This document shows positions 25,295 through 34,047 of a DNA stretch of 62,607 bases, piece by piece. The stretch comes from Desulfocapsa sp. (lineage in GTDB: Bacteria; Desulfobacterota; Desulfobulbia; Desulfobulbales; Desulfocapsaceae): the NCBI GenBank assembly GCA_030145625.1, contig JAQYVF010000019.1:1-62607 (forward strand), in the 5' to 3' direction. Position numbers and translations under genes: made by a program. The notes below the pieces were generated by a model that was given only the letters and a program-made list of their open reading frames with translations, did no database searches and had not been told where the DNA came from. Each line of letters begins with the position of its first letter. Position 1 is the first letter of the stretch.

Positions 25295-27388
25295 ATGGAT
25301 TCTCCAGCACTCCCACGAATTTATGCCACTAAGTCTTCAAGCTCACAGATACCTTCTGAGACAACAACTGAGCTCTGCCAAGCGGGGCTTGTGGCGTGGT
25401 TTAATATGGACTTCCGTCACCTGGCAAAACTGCTCCAGAAGGTCCCCTTTAATGAACAAAAAGATTCGTCATCTCCCCGCTTGCAATTTCTGCAAGAGTC
25501 ACTAAAAGACACCCCTTCACTGGAGGTGTATGAGCAGCTTTACGCCACCTTTCTGTTACTGGATGACCTTGATGCCACTTACGCCTGCACCGGTGCGGCT
25601 ATCAGTTCTATCTGGGCAAGTGGCCAAGATTTTGGTCGATACGATCTCTGGTTCTCAAGGGCTAATTTCCTCCTCAAGCGATTCAACAAATCTTCACCGC
25701 TTGCCGTTGCTTCACTGTTAGGCTACAAGGCCCTTGTCGAACTCACCGGCCAGGGGAATCTTGACCTTGCGGCTATCCCCTATACAGAGCAAAGACAATG
25801 GGCAGAAAAGTCAGGTTCTGTATCATTACGTCTTCTTCATGCATCCACTGGTGCTTTTTGTTCTTTCTGGGCAGGTGACCTGACTGCTGCCGAACTCCTT
25901 TTAACGGAAACACTCCCCTTAAGCAGGATGTCAAACAGCTCAATTTTGTCAACTCTTCTCTACCAATCCTGTCTGGGTCTCTGCAAGGTCATCAAGGGTG
26001 ACATCGTGAGTGGAGTCTCTTTACTGGAGGGTGTTGTTGGACATAAAGCCTTTTGCCTGATGCCGCTATCCGTCTATCTGCACCTGTACACAACGTACCT
26101 GTACGGGCTCTGTCTTTCCGGTGATCGTGCAAAAATCGAGGAAGTGGCTGATGTAATCATGCAGAAAACCATTCCACCATGTAACTATTACCACCTTGCC
26201 TGTCTGCATTTCTGCCTGGGAATAGCTGCTCTACGGCTGGGAAAACCACGCAAGGCGTTACTGCACACTGAAATTGCCGAACAACGGGGGAAGATCAGCG
26301 GCAGCCCACTCATTCAACCAATTGCCGCTTTAATTCATGGCCAGGCACTTGCTGACCTGCAGGAGGACCTGCAGGCACTTAAGCATTTGGACTCTTGGCT
26401 GCCCCGCTGGCAAAAAAAGGGGTTTGGCCTGTTTGCGGCCACCGGTGCCCTTGAAATGGCGGCGATCTATCTGTCTCACAACAAATTTGATATGGCCACC
26501 AGGTATCTTACAATTGCCCAGAAAAGCCTTCCTCGCGGAGAACGATTGATGGCATTGTTTCGAGACGAAGATTTTGTCCGACAGATCAAGGTCTCAACAA
26601 ATGCACTGAAGGTACCTTCCTGTCCTGTTACAATTGTTGAAAAAGAACCTCTTGTAACCATTAAGACTCTAGGAGCTTTTCGCCTAACAATCAATTGTCA
26701 CCATCTGTACGACAGACAATGGAAGGGACGTCGGCTGAAACAGTTACTCAAGGCCATCATTGCCCTTGGCGGAACCAAGGTTTCTCTGGAAAAACTTTCT
26801 CGCATGCTCTGGCCTGACAGCGACGGAGACCATGCCTTGAACAATCTCAAAATGGCGCTGTCCAGATTACGCAGAGTGGGTGATGACGACTGCCCGTCCC
26901 CTTCCAACTGGCTGGTCGTGAAACATCGACGGGTTTCACTGGTCCAATCAATTTGTAAAATCGATGCCCTGGAATTTAGCCGGACCATGAAGAAAATTGG
27001 ACATCCAGAACAGAGAGAATCTATGCAGCAGGCCCTTGCCATGTATACAAACGATTTTCTCCCCAACGACGAAGACCCCTGGATTTGCAACTACCGTGAC
27101 CATCTCCGCAAACTTTTCGTCGAAGGTGTACTGCGCTTTGCCTCTCTGGAACAGACAGAGGGTGAAACCCTCCTTGCTTTTCTTGAACAGGCCCGTCGCT
27201 CCGACCCTCTCCACGAAGGCATTTATGCCTGCCTGATGGAGCATTACATCAACACAGGATTTCCCGCTTATGCCCTGGATGTTTTCCGCAAGGCAGAAAA
27301 AATTATTGTTCACCATACCGGCCTGCAGCCAGGCCTTTCTCTTCACTCCCTTGCTGAGCAGGCAAAAAAGACCCAGCCATATCATTGA
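25295..27388 (+). CDS. BTAD/SARP-type transcriptional regulator with N-terminal helical repeats
   Basis: 697-aa DNA-binding activator candidate. The C-terminal half holds a winged-helix (about 455-545: TIKTLGAFRLTINCHHL, then WKGRRLKQLLKAII, LARMLWP-type motif SRMLWPD, and NNLKMALSRLRR) followed by a bacterial transcriptional activation (BTAD) domain to about 690 (DFLPNDEDPWI, LEQARRSDPLHEGIY, ALDVFRKAEKII). The N-terminal ~440 residues are helical, probably TPR-like. Domain order is reversed relative to classic Streptomyces SARPs, where the winged helix is first. It starts at ATG 25295 (GAGG 9-10 nt upstream); an upstream GTG at 25280 is possible. It likely binds the TGTTACC repeats at 6848 and 23133 (inference). 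Confidence 0.85.
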   Translation: MDSPALPRIYATKSSSSQIPSETTTELCQAGLVAWFNMDFRHLAKLLQKVPFNEQKDSSSPRLQFLQESLKDTPSLEVYEQLYATFLLLDDLDATYACTGAAISSIWASGQDFGRYDLWFSRANFLLKRFNKSSPLAVASLLGYKALVELTGQGNLDLAAIPYTEQRQWAEKSGSVSLRLLHASTGAFCSFWAGDLTAAELLLTETLPLSRMSNSSILSTLLYQSCLGLCKVIKGDIVSGVSLLEGVVGHKAFCLMPLSVYLHLYTTYLYGLCLSGDRAKIEEVADVIMQKTIPPCNYYHLACLHFCLGIAALRLGKPRKALLHTEIAEQRGKISGSPLIQPIAALIHGQALADLQEDLQALKHLDSWLPRWQKKGFGLFAATGALEMAAIYLSHNKFDMATRYLTIAQKSLPRGERLMALFRDEDFVRQIKVSTNALKVPSCPVTIVEKEPLVTIKTLGAFRLTINCHHLYDRQWKGRRLKQLLKAIIALGGTKVSLEKLSRMLWPDSDGDHALNNLKMALSRLRRVGDDDCPSPSNWLVVKHRRVSLVQSICKIDALEFSRTMKKIGHPEQRESMQQALAMYTNDFLPNDEDPWICNYRDHLRKLFVEGVLRFASLEQTEGETLLAFLEQARRSDPLHEGIYACLMEHYINTGFPAYALDVFRKAEKIIVHHTGLQPGLSLHSLAEQAKKTQPYH

Positions 27389-27448
27389 ACAGGAATCTTA
27401 TTTTTCTGCACTACCGACTAACTCTCCTGCCCGTTTTCCACTCTGCAT

Positions 27449-30400
27449 TCAAGCTCGCTGTAGTTTGAACTCTTCAACCCAACAGTAGAGTACCGGTACA
27501 ACAAAGACCGTGAGCAAGGCAATGATCATCCCGCCAAAGGAGGGGATGGCCATGGGAACCATAATATCCGAGCCTCGTCCACTTGAGGTAAGGATTGGTA
27601 TCAATGCGAGAACAGTAGTGGCCGAAGTCATCAGGGCAGGTCGAATACGCCTTTGCGCTCCATGCAGAACCATCTGCCGAATATCATCTTTGCTGGTTCT
27701 GGAAAAACGGTCACGAGATTCATCGAGATAGGTTGCCATCAGCACTCCGTCATCGCTGGCAATACCGAAAAGAGCAAGAAAGCCAACCCAGATAGCCACG
27801 GACAAGTTAATGGTATGCACTTGAAACAGCTGACGCATATCTGTTCCAAAGAAAGAAAAAGCAAGAAACCACTCCTGACCATAGAGCCAGATCATCAGGA
27901 ATCCTCCTGACCAGGCCACCAGGATCGCAGAAAAGACCATCATGGTGGTGGCCATGGATTTAAACTGCAGATAGAGAATGATCATGATAATCAGCAAGGC
28001 CAGCGGAAGAATCATGGCAAGACGCTTCTGGGCTCGAATCTGGTTTTCATAGTTCCCGGCAAAGGTGTATGAAACTCCAGAAGGGAGAAGCAGTTCACCT
28101 GAATCAATTTTATCCTGTAGGAAGGCCTTGGTATCCTCCACCACATCCACCTCGGCAAAACCACTCTTTTTATCGAAGAGGACATAGGCCGTAAGGAAGG
28201 TATCTTCACTCTTAATCATCTGTGGCCCCCGGACATAACGGATATCAGCAAGCTGGATGAGCGGAATCTGTTCTCCACCTGGGGCAGCCACCAGAATACG
28301 TTTGAGAGCCTCGATGGAATCCCGCCGTTCTCGCAGATAGCGAACCCTGACCGGGTATCGTTCCCGCCCCTCAACCGTGGTGGTAATCGTTTTACCGCCA
28401 ACAGCCACCGCAATCACCTCCTGTACCTTCCCGACCTGAATGCCATAACGGGCAATAGCTTCACGATCTATAACAATCTCCAGATACGGTTTTCCCACCA
28501 CTCTATCAGCCAGCACAGTGAGCGGAGCCACCGACGGTACCTGTTTGACAAGTCGTTCCAGTTGCAGTCCAACATCCTCAATGGTCTGCAGGTCCGGTCC
28601 CTTGATCTTGATGCCCATGGGGGCGCGCATCCCGGTCTGCAGCATGACGATACGGGTGGCAATGGGTTGCAGTTTGGGGGCAGATGTCACACCTGGGATC
28701 TCAGCTGCGACAACAATAGCCTTCCATATATCATCGGAATTGCGGATACCTGGCCAGAGTGTGCGGCCAGGATTTATGTCAGGATCGAGATCCATACGCC
28801 AGATCCTGAACGGCTTACCCGTGGTATCAGGGATTAGTCGGCCATCGCCGTCTCTTTCAAATCGTCCCTGTACCAGATAGGGTACACCGTCATTTGCCTG
28901 CAGAGGAACGCCCTCCGGACTTCTGAAATAATCTTTTCTGTCCTCTCTGTGAGCAAAGCGTATCCGCCTGCCCTGCTCATCAAGCAGATACTCCGGATGA
29001 TAATTGATAACAGTCTCAATCATGGACAGCGGTGCCGGATCAAGCGGGGTGTCTGCCCTGCCCAGTTTCCCCACTGCAGTTTCAACCTCGGGGATGGCAG
29101 TGATTGCTCGATCCTGCATGGCAAGCACTTCCTGTACTTCCGAGAGACCGGCATGAGGCATTGTGGTAGGCATAAAAAGGAAGGAACCTTCATCCAATGG
29201 CGGCATAAACTCCTTGCCCAGGCCGGGAAAGCCATGGGCCAGCCAAACAACAGGGCTGCTCTGACGCAGGGTGTCAGGCAACCAGGCAGTGAGCCGAGGT
29301 ACTCCGAGCCAGACCATGGCACCACTCAAGATAACAAAAAGAGGCAGAAGCAGAAATAACATCTTAAATCGCAGACACCAGCCGAGCAGCCACGGATATA
29401 GGTGTTGAAAGAGTTGCAGAAAACCAAGCACTCCTGCGAGCATCAAAACAACAAAGAGGATATTTATAAATGTGCCTTTCTCCACACCCAGCGGCTGCCA
29501 GGTATAGGCAAGGAGCAAGGTAATAATCAGGATGGCAAACCAGTTTTGCAACCGAGCAAGGATAGGGGTAACAGAGTCAGGCAGGCATTTGACAAGCAAA
29601 CGATACATCCCCAAACCAACCAGGATCAGAGCAAGGACATGCACCTTCCAAGCCAGAAACAGACCGGCAACTATGAGCAACAGGGGCATGACAAACTGAA
29701 TCGCACCCTGTTTTTTTATTTTTTTCGCCCTGGAAAACAACAGATGGGCCAGTGGCGGCAAGACTGTAAGGGCGATAACCACGGAGGCGATTAGGGCAAA
29801 AGTCTTGGTATAGGCCAGCGGTTTGAACAATTTTCCCTCAGCTGCCTGCATGGTAAATATCGGCAGAAAGCTGACTATGGTGGTTGCCACAGCTGTAAGT
29901 ACTGCGCTGCCGACCTCTGTGGAAGCCTGGTAAATGACGAGCAATGTGGATTCTTCCGAGTCAGCCCTGTCTAGTTTTGTCAGGATATTTTCACAGATGA
30001 TAATGCCCATATCAACAATGGTACCAATGGCAATGGCAATTCCGGACAGGGCAACAACGTTGGCATCCACCCCAAAGACTTTCATGCCGATAAAAGACAT
30101 CAGCACGGCCAGCGGCAACAGGGCAGAGACCAGAAAGGAACTTTTAAAGTGCATAACCATCACCAGCACAACAATGATGGTTATCAAAATCTCCTGACCG
30201 AGAGCGGTCTTCAAGGTACCCAGGGTTTCATGAATCAGGCCTGAACGGTCATAAAAGGGAACAATGGTCACCTTACTCACTGTCCCGTTGGTCAGAGTTT
30301 TACTGGGCAGGCCGGGGCTGATCTCCTTAATTTTCTCTTTGATTCGCTCAATGGCCGCCAGGGGATTATCTCCGTAACGAACCACGGCCACTCCACCTAC

Positions 30401-31339
30401 GGTCTCAGCCCCGGCCTTATCCAGTACTCCACGCCTGAGGGCAGGACCAAGCGTCACGGTGGCCACGTCGGAAACACGGATGGGAACATTATCCACGGCC
30501 TTGATTACAGCCTTTTCCAGATCCTCCAGACTTTTCACAAAACCGATGCCACGGATCACGTATTCTACCCGGTTGATCTCAATGGTACGTGCGCCAACGT
30601 CGATATTGGACTGTTTAATTGCAGCAAAGACCTCTGCCAGACTCACCCCCTTGTCATGCATGGCATCCGGGTCTACATCAATCTGATATTCTTTGACAAA
30701 ACCTCCCACCGAAGCAACCTCTGAAATACCTGCCACCCCCATGAGACCATAGCGGACATACCAGTCCTGGATAGATCGTAGCTCAGCCAGATCCCATCCT
30801 CCGGCAGGGTTCCCTTCGGAATCACGGCCTTCCAAGGTATACCAGAAAATTTGACCCAGGCCAGTGGCATCCGGTCCCAGCATTGGTCTCACGTTCTGCG
30901 GCAAAGTCCCTTGGGGGAGACTGGACAATTTTTCCAACAGCCGTGATCTGGACCAGTAAAACTCCACGGAGTCATCAAAAATGACATAGATGGAGGAAAA
31001 GCCAAACATGGAGTAACTGCGCACAGTTTTGACCCCGGGCAAGCCAAGCAGAGACACTGTAAGTGGGTAAGAGACCTGATCTTCCACGTCCTGTGGAGAA
31101 CGTCCCGGCCACTTGCTAAATACTATCTGCTGATTTTCGCCAATATCAGGGATGGCATCCACCGGAACCGGATCGCGAGGTAATCCACCGACAGAGAGGT
31201 CAAAAGGCGCGACTATAATACCCCAACCGATACCGACCACTAAAAGCAGAGCGACGATAACCTTATTCAGCAGGCAAAAACGAATGACTGCACCGAGGAG
31301 TGATGTTGCCGGAGGCAATTGTTGGCTGGAGTTTGTCAT
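27449..31339 (-). CDS. cusA: Heavy-metal RND efflux pump, CusA/CzcA type, enlarged
   Basis: 1296-aa inner-membrane pump of the heavy-metal efflux RND family; family members are usually about 1040 aa. Recognisable regions: PDIGENQQIVFSKWPGRSPQ, the NVGARTIEINRVEYVIRGIG porter region, GIAIAIGTIVDMGII, and FLPIFTMQAAEGKLFKPLA. Extra material: about 130 residues of hydrophobic sequence (about residues 545-680) between the transmembrane helices before the second porter domain, and extra polar insertions around 800-870. It is downstream of cusB in the same direction, but a MITE-like element lies between. Substrate is probably Cu(I)/Ag(I), suggested by the YHS protein and adaptor type; Zn/Co/Cd pumping is not excluded. 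Confidence 0.88.
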   Translation of the reverse strand: MTNSSQQLPPATSLLGAVIRFCLLNKVIVALLLVVGIGWGIIVAPFDLSVGGLPRDPVPVDAIPDIGENQQIVFSKWPGRSPQDVEDQVSYPLTVSLLGLPGVKTVRSYSMFGFSSIYVIFDDSVEFYWSRSRLLEKLSSLPQGTLPQNVRPMLGPDATGLGQIFWYTLEGRDSEGNPAGGWDLAELRSIQDWYVRYGLMGVAGISEVASVGGFVKEYQIDVDPDAMHDKGVSLAEVFAAIKQSNIDVGARTIEINRVEYVIRGIGFVKSLEDLEKAVIKAVDNVPIRVSDVATVTLGPALRRGVLDKAGAETVGGVAVVRYGDNPLAAIERIKEKIKEISPGLPSKTLTNGTVSKVTIVPFYDRSGLIHETLGTLKTALGQEILITIIVVLVMVMHFKSSFLVSALLPLAVLMSFIGMKVFGVDANVVALSGIAIAIGTIVDMGIIICENILTKLDRADSEESTLLVIYQASTEVGSAVLTAVATTIVSFLPIFTMQAAEGKLFKPLAYTKTFALIASVVIALTVLPPLAHLLFSRAKKIKKQGAIQFVMPLLLIVAGLFLAWKVHVLALILVGLGMYRLLVKCLPDSVTPILARLQNWFAILIITLLLAYTWQPLGVEKGTFINILFVVLMLAGVLGFLQLFQHLYPWLLGWCLRFKMLFLLLPLFVILSGAMVWLGVPRLTAWLPDTLRQSSPVVWLAHGFPGLGKEFMPPLDEGSFLFMPTTMPHAGLSEVQEVLAMQDRAITAIPEVETAVGKLGRADTPLDPAPLSMIETVINYHPEYLLDEQGRRIRFAHREDRKDYFRSPEGVPLQANDGVPYLVQGRFERDGDGRLIPDTTGKPFRIWRMDLDPDINPGRTLWPGIRNSDDIWKAIVVAAEIPGVTSAPKLQPIATRIVMLQTGMRAPMGIKIKGPDLQTIEDVGLQLERLVKQVPSVAPLTVLADRVVGKPYLEIVIDREAIARYGIQVGKVQEVIAVAVGGKTITTTVEGRERYPVRVRYLRERRDSIEALKRILVAAPGGEQIPLIQLADIRYVRGPQMIKSEDTFLTAYVLFDKKSGFAEVDVVEDTKAFLQDKIDSGELLLPSGVSYTFAGNYENQIRAQKRLAMILPLALLIIMIILYLQFKSMATTMMVFSAILVAWSGGFLMIWLYGQEWFLAFSFFGTDMRQLFQVHTINLSVAIWVGFLALFGIASDDGVLMATYLDESRDRFSRTSKDDIRQMVLHGAQRRIRPALMTSATTVLALIPILTSSGRGSDIMVPMAIPSFGGMIIALLTVFVVPVLYCWVEEFKLQRA

Positions 31340-31388
31340 AATCTCATTGTTCCGAGTAATAGGTCAACCAAAGGTGAAAAACATTTAT

Positions 31389-31530
31389 GGCCACCTTGCA
31401 AAATTGCCTTTTCGCCCAAACTCTTCGTTATGAGATAAATTTTACCCTTGGAATATCAGGCATATGCCTGCGATAAATTTTTTCTCATGCCTCGATTTTG
31501 AACGGAAATTTTATTTTTTGAGGTACCCTT
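31389..31530 (-). mobile_element. Fold-back MITE-like element, copy 3 (about 142 bp), inside the efflux operon
   Basis: Inverted relative to copies 1 and 2: plus strand begins GGCCACCTTGCAAAATTGCC and ends near GAGGTACCCTT. It keeps the block CCTCGATTTTGAACGG and CCCAAACTCTTCGTTATGAG. It sits in the 255-bp gap between the cusB-like and cusA-like genes, 58 bp after the end of the cusB-like frame in transcription direction. Confidence 0.78.
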
Positions 31531-31594
31531 ATCTACCATTCTATTCTATAAAAATTTACCAGTGATCCAACGAAGGTGGTGTACTGGTGAGCTT

Positions 31595-33694
31595 TTACCG
31601 GGTTATCTGTTGGCGAACTTCGCCACAGCGCAGCATCATGGCACCGAAGTAAGGGTTACTGATCTCTTCCGAAGGTGCCAGCCAGGTAGCGCCCTTATTA
31701 TCAAAGGCCATGGGGCAAAACTGGACAAAAACAGGCACACCGTCCATACTACCAAAGGTCTCTACAAGCAGAGCCAAAGTCCGGCTCAAGGAATAAAAAA
31801 AGCTTCGAATCTCTACCAGGTCTTTTGCCGCTGCAAGAAGACGGATATCCCTTGCCAGACGACCTGCCAAACCAGTTGCCTGGTCAAATCCCGTCTCTTT
31901 CAGTTCTGCAACTACAATGTCCACGAGAGGACTCAGAGAGGCGATGTCTGAACTGGCAGTTTCAAGATTATCTGCAGCCAGATCCTGCTGCAACGCGAAA
32001 TATCGGGTAAGCAAAAGAGAGATTTTTTCTCTGAGTTCTACAGATCCAAGACGGGTCGCAGCTACGTCATTCAAAGAAAAACGACTGCGCAGCTGGTGAA
32101 AGTGTTCAGCCATGGCAGTATAGAGTTGTTCGGTTTCACGGGCACCTTCGGCTTCTTCCAGCAAAATAAGATCACTCCCAAGAAGCATGGACAACTCCTG
32201 CCAACTCAGCAGATCTTTACTTTGAAGATTATCCGCATTGATTGCCTTCAAGCTGTCAGCAAATTGTGCCAGTGCCACTTTTTGCTGGCCAACATCATTC
32301 TCATGAACCGCCTTTGAAAGTACAGCAAAGCTGTGATTGAGCAGATTCAGCCTGGAGACAAAAAGCAAAGGCAGGGTATTGTCCAGGGCTGCCCCTTCTT
32401 CCCGGTAAGGGTTCATCAGAGAAGGCCGACCCTGAAGCTGGATAGCCGAATCAATCTTGAAATTGCCCCTGGTAACCACCAGTTCTCCTTCCTCAAGCCC
32501 ACTGTTTACCTGATAAAAATCGCCGCGCCGCTGCCCCAGAACCACCTCCCTCCCCACATAAACGCCCTCCTTTTCCGGCAACTGGACATAGACCAAGGCA
32601 CGTTTTCCGGTGACCAGAGGGGCCGAAGCCGGAATGAGTAGAGAGCCATTACCTGGATCATCGGCAGCCATACTGGAGGACGTTGCCCGGACAAACATGC
32701 CCGGTTTGAGCTTTGCACTCTCATTTGCAACGTTGAGGCGAACCCGGACGGTTCGAGTTTTCTCGTCTACCAGTGGATCTATATAGGCAACTTCCCCATG
32801 AAATGAGGTACCCGGATAGGATTCAACGGTAAAATGGACCTGCTGCCCCAGGGCAATGGCCTGAATATCCGACTCATAGGCCTCCAGGATAACCCAGACC
32901 TGGTCAAGATCGGCCACGGTATAGATGGGGCTGCCGGTCTTGACATACATACCTTCATTGACATCTTTTTTAATAACAATGCCGCTGAGAGGCGCAATCA
33001 GAGTAAGATGATCAGTGGGCTTCCCCTGCTTTTCAATAGTCCTCAGCTGTGCTTCGCTAAGGCCCAGTAAACGCAGCTTCTCCCTGCTTGCTTCCAAAGT
33101 GCGTCCTGCTGTTTTTCTGATAATCTCATTGGCCGACTGCTCGTTACGCTTCAAGGCAGAAGATGCCTGAATGAGTTCTGCCTGGGCGGTAAGGAGTTCA
33201 GGACTGTACACCTTAGCCATGGCTTGGCCGCGTCGTACGCGAGAACCGGTGTAATCGACAAGAAGCTTATCAATCCGACCATCCACCCAGGAAGTGATGT
33301 TAGCCACCCGAGTCTCATCATAATCTACCTTGCCAACCATACGAATTTCTATGGCTGCCTTGCCCCGAACCACCGGCTGCACTTCGACCTGAGCCAGTTT
33401 CTGTGCCCGTTCGTCAAATGTTATTTGCCGCAAGCTCTGTCTATCAGCACCACTTTCTTTTTTAATCTGGATGAGATCCATGAAACAGATGGGACATTGA
33501 CCAGACTCCGGCAGTTGTATCTGCGGATGCATGGAACAGGTCCAGACCGTTTCTACTGTTCCCTCAGCAGTTTCCTGTTCAGAGTCGTGCTCATGATCCA
33601 GCACGGACTCAGCGGCAACAACCCCTCCTGCCCCTGTCAACAACAGAAGCAGAATGGAAAGAATGGAAAAAAAGCGTAATGATGCTGATTGCAT
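31595..33694 (-). CDS. cusB: CusB-like periplasmic adaptor with metal-binding head and DUF3347 tail
   Basis: 699-aa membrane-fusion protein linking the RND pump to the outer-membrane channel. It has a signal peptide (FFSILSILLLLLTGAGGVVAA). A heavy-metal-binding head follows, with TCSMHPQIQLPESGQCPICF (Met/Cys/His ligands), then the barrel-sandwich hybrid (GRIDKLLVDYTGSRVRRGQA; DVNEGMYVKTGSPIYT) and coiled hairpin. The C-terminal ~260 residues match DUF3347, ending with the typical VQFCPMAFDNKGATWL and NPYFGAMMLRCG. Such heads and tails are common in copper/silver adaptors and are thought to handle Cu(I). It is 10 nt from the YHS gene. Confidence 0.9.
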   Translation of the reverse strand: MQSASLRFFSILSILLLLLTGAGGVVAAESVLDHEHDSEQETAEGTVETVWTCSMHPQIQLPESGQCPICFMDLIQIKKESGADRQSLRQITFDERAQKLAQVEVQPVVRGKAAIEIRMVGKVDYDETRVANITSWVDGRIDKLLVDYTGSRVRRGQAMAKVYSPELLTAQAELIQASSALKRNEQSANEIIRKTAGRTLEASREKLRLLGLSEAQLRTIEKQGKPTDHLTLIAPLSGIVIKKDVNEGMYVKTGSPIYTVADLDQVWVILEAYESDIQAIALGQQVHFTVESYPGTSFHGEVAYIDPLVDEKTRTVRVRLNVANESAKLKPGMFVRATSSSMAADDPGNGSLLIPASAPLVTGKRALVYVQLPEKEGVYVGREVVLGQRRGDFYQVNSGLEEGELVVTRGNFKIDSAIQLQGRPSLMNPYREEGAALDNTLPLLFVSRLNLLNHSFAVLSKAVHENDVGQQKVALAQFADSLKAINADNLQSKDLLSWQELSMLLGSDLILLEEAEGARETEQLYTAMAEHFHQLRSRFSLNDVAATRLGSVELREKISLLLTRYFALQQDLAADNLETASSDIASLSPLVDIVVAELKETGFDQATGLAGRLARDIRLLAAAKDLVEIRSFFYSLSRTLALLVETFGSMDGVPVFVQFCPMAFDNKGATWLAPSEEISNPYFGAMMLRCGEVRQQITR

Positions 33695-33704
33695 AGTTAA
33701 GCCC

Positions 33705-33977
33705 CTATTTGTTGGTATCGATTTTTTCAGGTTCCTGACCCATTTCCTTTAACTTCTTTATATATTTTTCAGGATCCTTGGCAAACTCAGCCGGACAAGC
33801 CATACAGCAAAAATAGACCCGTTCACCTTTATAATCGGCATACAGTTTTTTATTAACAATGGTACCACCCATGACCGGACAGGTTGTCTGAGCGGCAGCA
33901 AAGGCACCGGCAGCCATAGAAAGCAACAAGAAAGCAGAAAAGACAGTGGCAACACTGAGTGTTTTCAGGGTATACAT
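33705..33977 (-). CDS. Small periplasmic YHS-domain metal-binding protein
   Basis: 90-aa secreted protein: signal peptide (TLKTLSVATVFSAFLLLSMA, cut near AFA-AAQ), then one YHS domain (TTCPVMGGTIVNKKLYADYKG and YFCCMACPAEFAKDPEKYIK). YHS domains in copper-efflux loci are taken to bind copper. The ATG at 33977 is preferred because GAGG lies 9 nt upstream; the ATG at 33986 directly abuts the ribosome binding site. It is in the operon between the TolC-like channel gene and cusB. Confidence 0.87.
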   Translation of the reverse strand: MYTLKTLSVATVFSAFLLLSMAAGAFAAAQTTCPVMGGTIVNKKLYADYKGERVYFCCMACPAEFAKDPEKYIKKLKEMGQEPEKIDTNK

Positions 33978-34047
33978 ACGTAACATCCTCTTTGTTATGG
34001 TTTTTTACACAGGCAACAGGCAATACCATTACCGGTTACCTCATTCA

